Origin: JAJDXW01 sp965202895
GTDB lineage: Bacteria; Pseudomonadota; Gammaproteobacteria; HK1
Reading direction: 5' to 3'
NCBI GenBank assembly: GCA_965202895.1
Contig: OZ241901.1
Location: 806,001 to 870,000, forward strand
DNA length: 64,000 bases
The translations under genes and the position numbers were made by a program. Positions 32,900 to 41,407 of this stretch are shown here, in pieces. The notes beneath the pieces are model-generated. The model ran no database searches, was not told the origin of the DNA, and was given only the letters and a program-made list of their open reading frames with translations. Each line of letters starts with the position of its first letter. The first letter of the stretch is position 1.

Positions 32900-33235
32900 A
32901 TGAGGAAAGCCGGCAGGCGTGAGCCGCCCCCCGTGCTGGGCGCGGACGAGATCGACGAGGCCCTCGCCTCCCTCGACGGCTGGGAGGTGCGCGGCGGCAA
33001 GCTCCGCCGCGAGTTCGTGTTCGCGAGCTTCGTCGAGGCGTTCGGGTTCATGACGAAGGCCGCGCTGGCCGCCGAGCGGGCGAACCACCATCCGGAATGG
33101 CGCAACGTCTACCGGACGGTAACGGTGGATCTGGTGACCCACGAGTCGGGCGGGATCACGGAACGCGACACGGCGCTCGCCCGCGCCATGAACGAGCTCG
33201 CGGGCTGGAAGCCGGCGCCGGCGCCGGCCCGGTGA
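32900..33235 (+). CDS. phhB: 4a-hydroxytetrahydrobiopterin dehydratase (pterin-4a-carbinolamine dehydratase)
   Basis: The 111-residue protein carries the family signature HHPEWRNVYRTVTVDLVTHE followed by SGGITERDTALARAM, with the paired histidines of the active site. The length matches the ~100-residue family. The enzyme recycles the pterin cofactor of aromatic amino acid hydroxylases; no hydroxylase gene is nearby. It is followed closely (43 bp) by the FAH-family gene. It could equally be a moonlighting regulator (DCoH-like). Confidence 0.92.
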   Translation: MRKAGRREPPPVLGADEIDEALASLDGWEVRGGKLRREFVFASFVEAFGFMTKAALAAERANHHPEWRNVYRTVTVDLVTHESGGITERDTALARAMNELAGWKPAPAPAR

Positions 33236-33278
33236 ACCGGTCCGGGCCGCCGGTCCGCGAGCGGAGAGGGAGGGCATC

Positions 33279-34070
33279 ATGCGTTGGGGAAGGTTCGAGG
33301 CCGACGGCCAGGTCAAGTACGGGATCGTGCGCGGGGACGAGGCGGAGCTCGTGGTGGGGAGCCCGTTCGCGGGGTACGAGCCGACCGGGGACCGGCGGCC
33401 CCTCGATTCGCTTCGGCTGCTTGCCCCGGTCGAGCCGCGCACCTTCTATGCGGCCGGGCTCAACTATCTCGACCACATCCGGGAACAGGCGGCGAGCCGG
33501 GGCCGCGAGCCGGACGTTCCCCGGCAGGCCGACATCGGATACCGGGCCAACAACGCGCTCATCGCGCACGGCCAGCCCATCGTCATCCCGCGCGACTCCG
33601 AAGGCCCGGTCGAGTACGAGGCGGAGCTCGTGGCGGTCATCGGCCGGCGGGCGAAGAACCTCGCCCCCGAGGACGCGCTCTCGGCCGTGCTCGGGTTCAC
33701 CATCGGCAACGACGTGAGCGAGCGCGCCTGGCAGCGCGGCGACCGTACCCTGTGGCGGGCGAAGAACACGGACACGTTCAAGCCGATGGGGCCGTGGATC
33801 GAGACCGACGTGGACCTCGACGCCCTCGAGACGATCGTGCGGGTCAACGACCGCGAGACCATCCGGTTCCGGACCAACGACATGCTGTTCCCGGTCGAGA
33901 CCTTCCTCAGCCGCATGTCGCGCTACCTCACCCTGTATCCCGGGGACGTGGTGTGGATGGGGACCGAAGGGAAGTCGCCGGCCCTGCGCCCCGGCGACCG
34001 GGTGGACGTCGAGATCACGGGGATCGGGGTGCTGAGCAACCCGGTGGCGGCGGAAGGGCCGAGCGGTTGA
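33279..34070 (+). CDS. fumarylacetoacetate hydrolase (FAH) family protein
   Basis: This 263-residue protein shows the FAH-fold metal site and core: RTFYAAGLNYLDHIREQAAS, VEYEAELVAVIGRRAKNL with the metal Glu residues, GFTIGNDVSERAWQR, KNTDTFKPMGPWIETD and LYPGDVVWMGTEGKSPALRPGD. Enzymes of this type hydrolyse or isomerise 2-hydroxymuconate or 5-carboxymethyl-type acids in aromatic degradation, or decarboxylate oxaloacetate. It follows phhB, a hint of aromatic amino acid catabolism, and precedes a CoA-transferase. The exact substrate is unknown. Confidence 0.88.
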   Translation: MRWGRFEADGQVKYGIVRGDEAELVVGSPFAGYEPTGDRRPLDSLRLLAPVEPRTFYAAGLNYLDHIREQAASRGREPDVPRQADIGYRANNALIAHGQPIVIPRDSEGPVEYEAELVAVIGRRAKNLAPEDALSAVLGFTIGNDVSERAWQRGDRTLWRAKNTDTFKPMGPWIETDVDLDALETIVRVNDRETIRFRTNDMLFPVETFLSRMSRYLTLYPGDVVWMGTEGKSPALRPGDRVDVEITGIGVLSNPVAAEGPSG

Positions 34071-34263
34071 GGGCGGTGGATGCGGCCGACGGGCGGGTGG
34101 AGGCGGACGGAGGGGCGCAGCCCGCGTTTTCGGCCCCCTCCTCCGGCGCGGAAGGAGCGGTGGTGAATCGCCGGTGAACGGCGGGCCGCCACGCCCCCGC
34201 GAGGCGCGGCGGGAGCGGGTCGGCGCCTCCTCGGAAGGGGACGGGACAGGAGATCGACGAGAC

Positions 34264-35502
34264 ATGCAGGCCAGGTCCGGGAGAGACGAGAGCCGCGGGG
34301 CGCCGCGCCCGATGGACGGGGTGCGGGTGCTCGACGCCGCGACGTTCCTCGCCGCGCCCTTCTGCGGCACCCTCCTCGCGGAGTTCGGGGCGGAGGTCAT
34401 CAAGATCGAGCAGCCGGGGGTCGGCGACCCGCTGCGCCGCTTCGGGACCGCGAGCGCGAGCGACACCGGCGACAGCCTCATCTGGCTCCAGGAGTCGCGG
34501 AACAAGAAGTCGATCACCCTCGATCTCCGCAAGCCGGGCGGGGCCGACCTCCTGAAGCGGCTCGTCGCCGAATCCGACGTGCTCGTCGAGAACTTCCGCA
34601 CCGGCACCCTCGAAGGGTGGGGGGTCGGGTGGGAGGCCCTGCGCGAGGTGAATCCGAAGCTCGTGATGGTCCGCATCACCGGCTTCGGGCAGACGGGGCC
34701 CAAGGCGCGCGACCCGGGGTTCGCCCGGATCGCCCACGCCTTCAGCGGGCTCAGCTATCTCGCGGGCGAGCCGGACGGCCCGCCCCTCATGCCGGGGTCG
34801 ACGACCCTCGGCGACTACCTCGCCGGAACCTACGGCGCGTTCGGGGTCCTGATGGCGCTGCGGGCGGCGGAGCGCACCGGCGAGGGCCAGTACATCGACA
34901 TCGCGCTCTACGAGCCGGTCTTCCGTTTCCTCGACGAGATGGCGGTCGCCCACGCCCACAACGGCTACGTGCGCGAGCGGATGGGCGCGGACACGGTGAA
35001 CGTGGTCCCCCACAGCCACTATCCGACCGCGGACGGGAAGTGGGTGGCCATCGCGTGCACGAACGACCGGATGTTCGAACGCCTCGCGGATACGATGGGG
35101 CGGCCCGAGCTCGCGGCCCCCGACCGCTACGGGCCGATCGCGAGCCGGCTCGCGCACCGGGCGGAGGTCAACGAGGTGGTGGCGGGGTGGACCTCGTCCC
35201 TGCCGCAGTCCGAGGTGCTCGCCCGCTGCGGGGTGGGCGAAGTCCCGTGCGGGCCGATCCACAGCATCGCCGACATCTTTGAGGACGGGCAGTACGCGGC
35301 GCGGGGAGACCTCGTGGAGTTCGAGGACGAGCGGGCGGGCAAGGTGACCATGCCGGCCGTCTTCCCCTTCCTCTCCGGGACCCCGGGGCGGGTCGACCAC
35401 CTCGGGCCGCCCCTCGGGGAGCACGTGGAGGAGGTCCTCGGCGGCCTGCTCGGCCTCGACGAGGCGGCGATCGCGCGCCTGCGGGACGATGGGGTGATCT
35501 GA
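34264..35502 (+). CDS. CaiB/BaiF (family III) CoA-transferase
   Basis: The protein is 412 residues from ATG 34264. Motifs are MDGVRVLDAATFLAAPFCGT, AEVIKIEQPGVGDPLR, SRNKKSITLDLRKPGGADLL, DVLVENFRTGTLEGWGVGW, LMVRITGFGQTGP-type segment, GTYGAFGVLMALRAAERTGE and GQYIDIALYEPVF. These are standard single-domain family III transferase features. It is separate from, and not closely similar to, the double CaiB protein at 23.7-26.2 kb. Substrate not predictable. Confidence 0.92.
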   Translation: MQARSGRDESRGAPRPMDGVRVLDAATFLAAPFCGTLLAEFGAEVIKIEQPGVGDPLRRFGTASASDTGDSLIWLQESRNKKSITLDLRKPGGADLLKRLVAESDVLVENFRTGTLEGWGVGWEALREVNPKLVMVRITGFGQTGPKARDPGFARIAHAFSGLSYLAGEPDGPPLMPGSTTLGDYLAGTYGAFGVLMALRAAERTGEGQYIDIALYEPVFRFLDEMAVAHAHNGYVRERMGADTVNVVPHSHYPTADGKWVAIACTNDRMFERLADTMGRPELAAPDRYGPIASRLAHRAEVNEVVAGWTSSLPQSEVLARCGVGEVPCGPIHSIADIFEDGQYAARGDLVEFEDERAGKVTMPAVFPFLSGTPGRVDHLGPPLGEHVEEVLGGLLGLDEAAIARLRDDGVI

Positions 35503-35566
35503 TCCGGGAGGGACGCCCGCCGGCCCGGATCGTCACCGGAGGGGAGCCGACAGGGGGAGCCGAACG

Positions 35567-35758
35567 ATGTCGTTCTCAGCGCGGTTGGGGCACTTCGTCC
35601 TGTTCGTGGTTCTGACCATCGCCACCTTGGGCGTGTATCCGCTCTACTTCATGGTCTCCACCACGAGAGAGAACAACCAGGTTCTCAAGGAGATCCGGGA
35701 TCTCCTGTCGTCACCGACCCGGGTGGAAGCCCGGTCCGCCGAGAGGAGGGAGCTCTGA
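35567..35758 (+). CDS. small membrane protein, 63 residues
   Basis: The protein has one hydrophobic segment (LGHFVLFVVLTIATLGVYPL, then YFMV) followed by a short polar helix (RENNQVLKEIRDLLSS). A purine-rich stretch lies just before the ATG. The 3' end overlaps the convergent cupin gene by 48 bp. The N-terminal helix with its LxxYPLYF ending resembles small DUF4234-like membrane proteins, but I would not insist. It may be a real stand-alone small protein. Confidence 0.5.
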   Translation: MSFSARLGHFVLFVVLTIATLGVYPLYFMVSTTRENNQVLKEIRDLLSSPTRVEARSAERREL

Positions 35759-36529
35759 CCGCCCGCCCTCCCGGGGGAGGGCCGGACGGAGGGCGGGGAA
35801 CTGGAGGGCGAGCACCGCGGCGCCGTCCGGCCCGGCCTCGAACTCGCATTCGCGTTCGTCGGCGCTCGCGAACCGGCAGGAGAGGCGGGGCAGGGCTTCT
35901 CCGTCGTGCACCAGGGCCCCCGCGATGACGACCTGGTACTGGCCGCCGCCCCCGCACGGGCGCACGCAGCGCATCCCCGGCCCGAGCCGCACGAGCTCCG
36001 CGCCGAGCCCGTCGGCCTCGGGGGCCATGAGCGGCTCGACCGTGCACGAATCCAGGCCCCCGAGGGCGGCGGCCGGGCGCTCCACCCGCGGGGCGAGCCG
36101 CTGGCGCTGGCGTCCCCGCACCAGGCGGCTCCGCATCGCGGGCATGTACTTGGCGCCCGGGTCCCATGACTGGCGCAGGGTGAAGTACCGGATCCCGCGG
36201 TCCCCGGCCGCGATCGGGCCGTAGGGGGTGTGCCCGCCCGCGAACTGGACGGTCACCGGGTCCGCCCGGCGCTTCCCGATCCGGCCCGACCCTCCGACGA
36301 AGACCTGGAACTGGTGGGTCTCGTGGAAGTGCGGTGGGGTCACCGAGCCGGGCGGCTGGCTTACGAGGAAGCCCTGCGGCAACCCGTTGTCGTTGGTCTC
36401 GTTGCCCTCCAGGTAGGTCCCGCGCCGCGGCGCCGCCCCCACGAGCTCCCGGAGCAGGTATTCCTGGCCGTGGACGTCCACGGTCCGGCGGCGCTCGTTC
36501 GCGGCGGCGATGGAGGCGGCGATCAGCAT
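35711..36529 (-). CDS. cupin-like hypothetical protein
   Basis: The protein has 272 residues from ATG 36529 (MLIAASIAAANERRRTVDVH). It contains the cupin metal motif in PGSVTPPHFHETHQFQVFV (HxH...E-like), then QFAGGHTPYGPIAAGDRGI and a second beta-rich region with RPCGGGGQYQVVIAGALVHD. This reads as a bicupin-like sensor or enzyme. Its start overlaps the end of the methyltransferase partner gene by 7 bp. The C-terminus runs 48 bp into the convergent small membrane protein gene. The function is unknown. Confidence 0.65.
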   Translation of the reverse strand: MLIAASIAAANERRRTVDVHGQEYLLRELVGAAPRRGTYLEGNETNDNGLPQGFLVSQPPGSVTPPHFHETHQFQVFVGGSGRIGKRRADPVTVQFAGGHTPYGPIAAGDRGIRYFTLRQSWDPGAKYMPAMRSRLVRGRQRQRLAPRVERPAAALGGLDSCTVEPLMAPEADGLGAELVRLGPGMRCVRPCGGGGQYQVVIAGALVHDGEALPRLSCRFASADERECEFEAGPDGAAVLALQFPALRPALPREGGRSELPPLGGPGFHPGR

Positions 36530-36831
36530 GGGGTCTCCCTCGGCGTCCCGCCGTCGGCCCGAAACCGGGGTCGGCGGACGAGCTCCCATTCGGCATGAAC
36601 CGTACACGCGGCTCCCGTCAGCCCCGATGGTTCCGCGGTTCCGCCGTGATGAATCGAGGGCGGAAGACCGAAATACTCGATCCGGTCCGGGTAGCCGGTA
36701 AGCCAAGTGGCTTCCCGGCGGACACTCGCCTTGGGCGTCGACGAGAGCGAATCCACCAGTCGAGCCACGAACCGGACCGCGGACGGCGACGGATCGTCTA
36801 TCCGCCTCTTGAGCCTCTCCCGGTCGCTCAT
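36523..36831 (-). CDS. short partner of DNA methyltransferase, probably truncated restriction-type protein
   Basis: This 102-residue protein starts in an ATGA overlap with the methyltransferase gene, a restriction-modification-like coupling. The N-terminal part (SAVRFVARLVDSLSS, then REATWLTGYPDRIEYFGLPP and SIHHGGTAEPSGLTG) resembles, from memory, the beginning of longer proteins encoded next to DNA methyltransferases. After ~residue 75 the sequence becomes unstructured and ends where the cupin gene begins. I read it as a truncated remnant of a larger restriction partner, though a genuine short protein is possible. Confidence 0.5.
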   Translation of the reverse strand: MSDRERLKRRIDDPSPSAVRFVARLVDSLSSTPKASVRREATWLTGYPDRIEYFGLPPSIHHGGTAEPSGLTGAACTVHAEWELVRRPRFRADGGTPRETPC

Positions 36832-37838
36832 GCCGACAGCCGCCGTTCGATCAGGTCTGCGAACCCGGGCTTCAGCTCGATGCCGATCCACCTCCGCCCT
36901 CCGTCGCGAGCCGCGATCAGGGTGGTGCCGGAGCCCGCGTAGGGGTCCAGCACGACGTCTCCGGGGCGGCTCGTGATCCGCACGCACCGGCGTGCCAGCG
37001 ACAGGGGCATGATCGCGGGGTGGTCATCCAGGCGGCCGTCCAGCCGTTTGCGAGGTTCGGTCGGCAGCTCCCAGGTGGTGCGCAGCCGGCGCCCGTTCGG
37101 ACCGCGGACCGCATCGAGATCATAGTAGTAGTCCTGGCTCTTGGACAGGAGAAATACGGTTTCGTGCGACCTGGTCGGCCGATCCCGGACCGATTCCGGG
37201 TGGGCGTTCGGCTTGTGCCAGATGACTTCGGAGCGGAGCCACCAGCCATCCTCCTGGAGCGCGAACGCAAGCCGCCAGGGCACGCCGATCAGGTCCTTGG
37301 CCTTGAGCCCTTCCGGGGTCGGCGGCCGGACGGACATCGCCCGAGCCCGGTTCTTTCGGTCCGGCGCTCGATACCGGCGGTTGCCGGACGTATGGACGTC
37401 ACCGACGTTCAGCCATACCGTGCCGTCATCGCCGAGAACCCGCCGAACCTTGTCGAACGTCTCGACGATGCCCGCGACATAGTCCTTCAGGGAATCGTCC
37501 CGGCCGGTCTGTTCCTCGACCTCGTAGTCCCTCAATGACCAGTACGGGGGAGAGGTGACCACCGTTCGGACGCATTTCCCGGGAAGGAGATCGAGCGTCT
37601 CGTTCGCGGGGCCGCAGACCAGCAGGGACCGGGCGAACGGATCGAAACGGACGTTCTCGCCGGCGTTGATCCGGGTGTAGTCGGAGGGTGGGGCCGGATG
37701 GAATCCGGGCCGTTCCTGTCGGCATGGAAGGCCGGCTTCCTCGACACCGGACGCCGCCGGAGCCGATACGCCGTGCTTCCGGGCCGGGTCGGGCGCCGTT
37801 CGTGGCCGCTCCGATGCTGAAAACGGCTGCTCCCGCAT
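36828..37838 (-). CDS. site-specific DNA methyltransferase, beta class (N4-C or N6-A)
   Basis: This 336-residue protein has the catalytic motif IV TSPPYWSLRDYEVEEQTGRD early (~94-105) and the AdoMet motif I DPYAGSGTTLIAARDGGRRW late (~302-320), the beta-class order. An intervening stretch (WRLAFALQEDGWWLRSEVIW followed by HKPNAHPESV) belongs to the same fold. The S/TSPPYW form is common in N4-cytosine enzymes. The N-terminal ~50 residues are low-complexity and may not be translated. It is coupled to the short truncated partner gene. Confidence 0.9.
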   Translation of the reverse strand: MREQPFSASERPRTAPDPARKHGVSAPAASGVEEAGLPCRQERPGFHPAPPSDYTRINAGENVRFDPFARSLLVCGPANETLDLLPGKCVRTVVTSPPYWSLRDYEVEEQTGRDDSLKDYVAGIVETFDKVRRVLGDDGTVWLNVGDVHTSGNRRYRAPDRKNRARAMSVRPPTPEGLKAKDLIGVPWRLAFALQEDGWWLRSEVIWHKPNAHPESVRDRPTRSHETVFLLSKSQDYYYDLDAVRGPNGRRLRTTWELPTEPRKRLDGRLDDHPAIMPLSLARRCVRITSRPGDVVLDPYAGSGTTLIAARDGGRRWIGIELKPGFADLIERRLSA

Positions 37839-37892
37839 CCTTCCGATCTCCGCTCGCAGGCTGGGAGGATAGCATCCGCCCCGCCGGCCCGA

Positions 37893-39080
37893 TCAGTGCG
37901 GGCGGCGGGGCGGATGGGCGCGGATCGCCTCCTCGTCGAGCTCCGTCCCCCACCCCGGCCCGGTGGGCAGCTTCAGGTATCCATCCTCGATCTCGGGCGC
38001 CCGGGTCACGAGGTCGTCCTTCCACGGCACGTCGTCGATGTCGATCTCCATCACCCGGAAGTTCGGGATCGCGGCGCAGAAGTGGGCGCTCATCACCGTC
38101 GAGAGATGCCCGTAGAAGTTGTGGGGGGCGACGTTGACCTCGAACGCCTCCGCCATCGCCGCGATCCTGAGCCCCTCCCAGGCGCCGTTCCAGGGAACGT
38201 CGATGATCGCGACGTCCATCGCCGCCCGCTCGAAGTACGGGCGGAAGCCCCGGATGCCGAACAGCGACTCGCACGAAGCGATCGGGGTGCGCACGCTCTC
38301 GCGGACCCGGGCGAGGGCGGCCGGATCGTAGAGGTCGATCTCGAACCAGGTGAGCCCGAGGTCGTCGAGGGCGCGGGTGACCTGGAGGTAGCCCTCGGTC
38401 TTGAAGTTGAAGTTGAGGTCGAGGTGGATCCCGACCCCCGGCCCCGCTCCGTCGCGAAGCGCCCCGAGCTGGCGGCGGAGGGCGTCGATGACGCGGGGGC
38501 CGGCGTTCAGCTCCGGCCAGCCCGGCGTGCCGGTGAAGCCCGGCATGTGCAGGCGCGGGCCGTCCTCGCCGAAGAGGAAGATGTTGGTCTTGAGCCCGCG
38601 AAAGCCGCGGTCGCGGACCTCCGAGGCGAGGGCCGCGAGGTCGTCGAGGGTCTCGATCGGCGGGCGGCCGACGTGCCGGGCGGGCTCGCCGAACCGGTAC
38701 GTGCCGCAGTGCGACCAGTAGAGCTCGAGGCGGTCCCGCACCGCCCCGCCGAGGAGGTCGAAGACCGGAACCCCGAGCGCCCGGCCCTTGATGTCGAGGA
38801 GCGCGTTCTCGATGGCCGCGATCGCCTGCTGGACCATCCCTCCGGGAGCCTGGCGGGTCGCCGCGTAGAGCTTCGCGCTCATGCGGGAGATGGCGAGGGG
38901 GTCCTCGCCCGCCACCCGGTCGGCCACGAGCCGCTCGATGACCCGGCTGAGCCCCGGGCTCCCGTAGCACTCGTTGTATTCGCTGATCCCGGTGACGCCC
39001 TCGTCCGTCGTCACCTTGAGGAACGAGAAGTCGCGCCATCCCGCATCGCAGTGCAGGGTCTCGCAGCCCGTGACCTTCAT
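37893..39080 (-). CDS. mandelate racemase / muconate lactonizing enzyme (enolase superfamily)
   Basis: The 395-residue protein has the enolase-superfamily barrel. Visible elements are RGLKTNIF (catalytic Lys region), metal ligands in the HLDLNFNFKTEG strand, the WFEIDLYDPAAL strand and SCESLFGIRGFRPY, then DVAIIDVPWNGAWEG and NVAPHNFYGHLS (late His). N-terminal DEGVTGISEYNECYGSPGLS is the capping domain. The substrate is probably a sugar acid or a related carboxylate, as in most family members; no dehydratase partner is adjacent. It is not part of the nearby restriction genes. Confidence 0.88.
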   Translation of the reverse strand: MKVTGCETLHCDAGWRDFSFLKVTTDEGVTGISEYNECYGSPGLSRVIERLVADRVAGEDPLAISRMSAKLYAATRQAPGGMVQQAIAAIENALLDIKGRALGVPVFDLLGGAVRDRLELYWSHCGTYRFGEPARHVGRPPIETLDDLAALASEVRDRGFRGLKTNIFLFGEDGPRLHMPGFTGTPGWPELNAGPRVIDALRRQLGALRDGAGPGVGIHLDLNFNFKTEGYLQVTRALDDLGLTWFEIDLYDPAALARVRESVRTPIASCESLFGIRGFRPYFERAAMDVAIIDVPWNGAWEGLRIAAMAEAFEVNVAPHNFYGHLSTVMSAHFCAAIPNFRVMEIDIDDVPWKDDLVTRAPEIEDGYLKLPTGPGWGTELDEEAIRAHPPRRPH

Positions 39081-39334
39081 GCCTTCCTCCCCGTTCTCCT
39101 CTCCCTCTCCCCCGCGGCGGCTCCTCCGGGCGCCGCCCGGCGCCGGCGGCTCCTGCGCCCTCGTGGGAACGTTCGGAGCGGCCCGGGCGATGCGGCGCCG
39201 GGGACGGTAGCGGCGGCGGTGCGCGACCTCGGCTCGCAGCACGGGCCGGCGCTCATGCCCCCTCTCAGGCCCGCCCTCATGCCCCCGGCGTTCCGTCCCG
39301 GACGGGGGGACCGGCGGGTCTCCTCACCGCCCTC

Positions 39335-41107
39335 CTACCGCCCCATCGCGCGGCTCATCCGCCTCGGGTCCGCCCCGCCCTCCATGATCCCGGTCTCCAG
39401 ATCGAGCTGGATCGCGCACACCCCGGCCGTGCGATGGGAGTAGTCGTCCAGCCGCTCGACGTCGTGGCCGCGGGCGGCGAGCTCGCCGGTGACCGCTTCC
39501 GGCACCCGCCCTTCGACGGTGAGCCGCCCCGGCAGGCAGCCGTGGGGCTCGAACGAATTCGGGAAGCTGTGGGTCGCGAACCGGGGGGCCTCCACCGCGT
39601 CCTGGGTGCTCATCCCGAACCGGGCCACGTTGAGGAGCACCTGGAGCATCGCCTGGGTCTGCACGTCGCCTCCCGGCGTGCCGAACGGCATGACCCGCCG
39701 CCCCGGCCATCTCGCGAAGGCGGGGTTCGGGGTGAGGCGCGGGCGTTTGCCCGGCGCTACGCAGGAGGCGTGGCCGGGGACCGCCCACGACTGCGAGCCG
39801 CGCGACGAGGGACAGAAGCCCGTGCCGGGGATGACCGGCGACTCCCACGAGACGTCGCTCGGGGTCGCGGAGAAGCAATTGCCGTGGCGGTCCACCGCCG
39901 CGCAGTACGAGGTGTCGGCGGAGGCGGGGGCCGGATGGGCGGCGGCGGGCTCGGAGCGCTCCTCGAATGCGCGCGCCTCGCCGGCGCCGATGCCGGCGCC
40001 AGCGCCGGCTCCGGCTCCGGCTCCGGCCTCGGCGCCGCCCGCGAGCCCGGCCGGCGGCATGCCCGGCCACGCCCGGTCGGGCCGGATGAGAGCCCGTCGT
40101 TCCCGGGCGTAGCCGGCGGAGAGGAGACGGTCCAGCGGAACGTCCACGAACCGCGGATCGCCGTAGTGGCGTTCGCGGTCGGCGAAGACGAGCTTCATCG
40201 CCTCGGTGATCGTGTGGATGTAGTCGGTGCGGTTGTGGCCGAGAGCGGCGAGGTCGATCCCGTCGAGGAGGCGCACCATCTGGGCGAGCGCGGGCCCCTG
40301 GCACCACGGCCCGCAGGTGTAGACCTCGACCTCGCCGAGGCGCGCGACGACCGGCTCCTCGACGCCGCTCTCGTATTCGTCGAGGTCCTCCATCGTCAGC
40401 CAGCCGCCGTTCTCCTCGTGGTAGCGGACCATGGCCCGCGCGAGGTCGCCGCGGTAGAAGGCGTCGCGGGCGGCGGTGAGGCCGGCCCCCCGCCCCCCGC
40501 GCGCCGCGGCGGCCGCCTCCTCGTCCGCCATGTACTGGATCGAGGCGGCGAGGTCGGCCTGCACGAAACGTTCGCCTTCCTTCGGCGGCCGTCCGCCCGG
40601 AAGGTAGATCGCCTCGTTCGCCGGCCAGCGGCGATAGCCGTCTTCATGGGCGGTGAGGTACTCGAGCATCACGTGGTGCATCGAGAACCCCTCGCGCGCA
40701 TACCGGATCGCAGCCGCCGCGACGTCGCCGAAGCCCATCGTGCCGTAGCGCCGGAGGGCGAGGACCCAGGCGTCGGGGGCGGCCGGCACGACGGTGCGGA
40801 GGATGCCGGTCGGCACGTGGCCGTCGAACCCCGAGACGAAGCGGTCGAGCGAGGCGGCGCGCGGCCACCCGCCGAGGCCGCTCACGGTCACCACCCGGTC
40901 CTCCTCCGCGAGATGGATCATGATCGGGGCGACCCCGGCGAACTGCACCATGTCGCTGTGCACCACGCCGAGGGCGATCCCGGCCGCCACCCCGGCATCG
41001 ACGGCGTTGCCGCCCGCTTCGAGGATTTCGTAGCCGGCCTGCGTCGCGAGGTGGTGGCCGGCGCTCACCATGTGGCGGGTCGCGTGAATGGGCGGCTGCA
41101 TGGCCAT
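39335..41107 (-). CDS. ggt: gamma-glutamyltransferase family protein
   Basis: The protein is 590 residues from ATG 41107. N-terminal GGT features are ATQAGYEILEAGGNAVDAGV and PDAWVLALRRYGTMGFGDVA. The autocleavage/nucleophile Thr is likely in the DTSYCAAVDRHGNCFSATPS segment, followed by GFCPSSRGSQSW and the C-terminal MPFGTPGGDVQTQAMLQVL. Just before the cleavage site lies a low-complexity Gly/Ala insertion (GGAEAGAGAGAGAGAGIGAG) encoded by hexameric repeats. No signal peptide is obvious. The substrate may be glutathione or another gamma-glutamyl or acyl compound. Confidence 0.88.
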   Translation of the reverse strand: MAMQPPIHATRHMVSAGHHLATQAGYEILEAGGNAVDAGVAAGIALGVVHSDMVQFAGVAPIMIHLAEEDRVVTVSGLGGWPRAASLDRFVSGFDGHVPTGILRTVVPAAPDAWVLALRRYGTMGFGDVAAAAIRYAREGFSMHHVMLEYLTAHEDGYRRWPANEAIYLPGGRPPKEGERFVQADLAASIQYMADEEAAAAARGGRGAGLTAARDAFYRGDLARAMVRYHEENGGWLTMEDLDEYESGVEEPVVARLGEVEVYTCGPWCQGPALAQMVRLLDGIDLAALGHNRTDYIHTITEAMKLVFADRERHYGDPRFVDVPLDRLLSAGYARERRALIRPDRAWPGMPPAGLAGGAEAGAGAGAGAGAGIGAGEARAFEERSEPAAAHPAPASADTSYCAAVDRHGNCFSATPSDVSWESPVIPGTGFCPSSRGSQSWAVPGHASCVAPGKRPRLTPNPAFARWPGRRVMPFGTPGGDVQTQAMLQVLLNVARFGMSTQDAVEAPRFATHSFPNSFEPHGCLPGRLTVEGRVPEAVTGELAARGHDVERLDDYSHRTAGVCAIQLDLETGIMEGGADPRRMSRAMGR

Positions 41108-41335
41108 ATCGGCGGGTCTCCGCGCCAGAGGGGGGTCGGAAGCGGCCGATGATAGCGGTTTGGCGTGCGCTCCGGCGCGGGGGCGGCGACGTCGTTGGAG
41201 CGCGGGAGTCTCGCCCGCGGTGACCGGTCTACCCCGGCGCGGCGGACTCTCGCGGGGCGCTCGGGGGACACTCGCGGGACGTCCGGCCGCCGCCCCGCGC
41301 CGTCCGGGTCCGGATGCGGCGATCCTTTCGACAAG

Positions 41336-41380
41336 ACACGACTTGACGAAACACGACTTGACGAAACACGACTTGACGAA
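41336..41380. repeat. three perfect tandem copies of a 15-bp repeat upstream of the AAA ATPase gene
   Basis: The unit acacgacttgacgaa occurs at 41336-41350, 41351-41365 and 41366-41380, and ends 27 bp before the ATPase start codon. Each unit contains TTGAC, which resembles a -35 hexamer. The array could be an operator, a phase-variable spacer or expansion by slippage. The rest of the ~300-bp gap (41108-41407) shows nothing else. Confidence 0.85.
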
Positions 41381-41407
41381 GTGGCGCCGCCGCCGCACAC
41401 TGCGGGC

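Noticed and set aside
36832..36987. Longer version of the methyltransferase partner starting at 36987
   Set aside because: It would read through the methyltransferase C-terminus in another frame; ATG 36831 with the ATGA overlap is the natural start.
41336..41380. CRISPR array
   Set aside because: The three 15-bp units are contiguous with no spacers and no cas genes are near.
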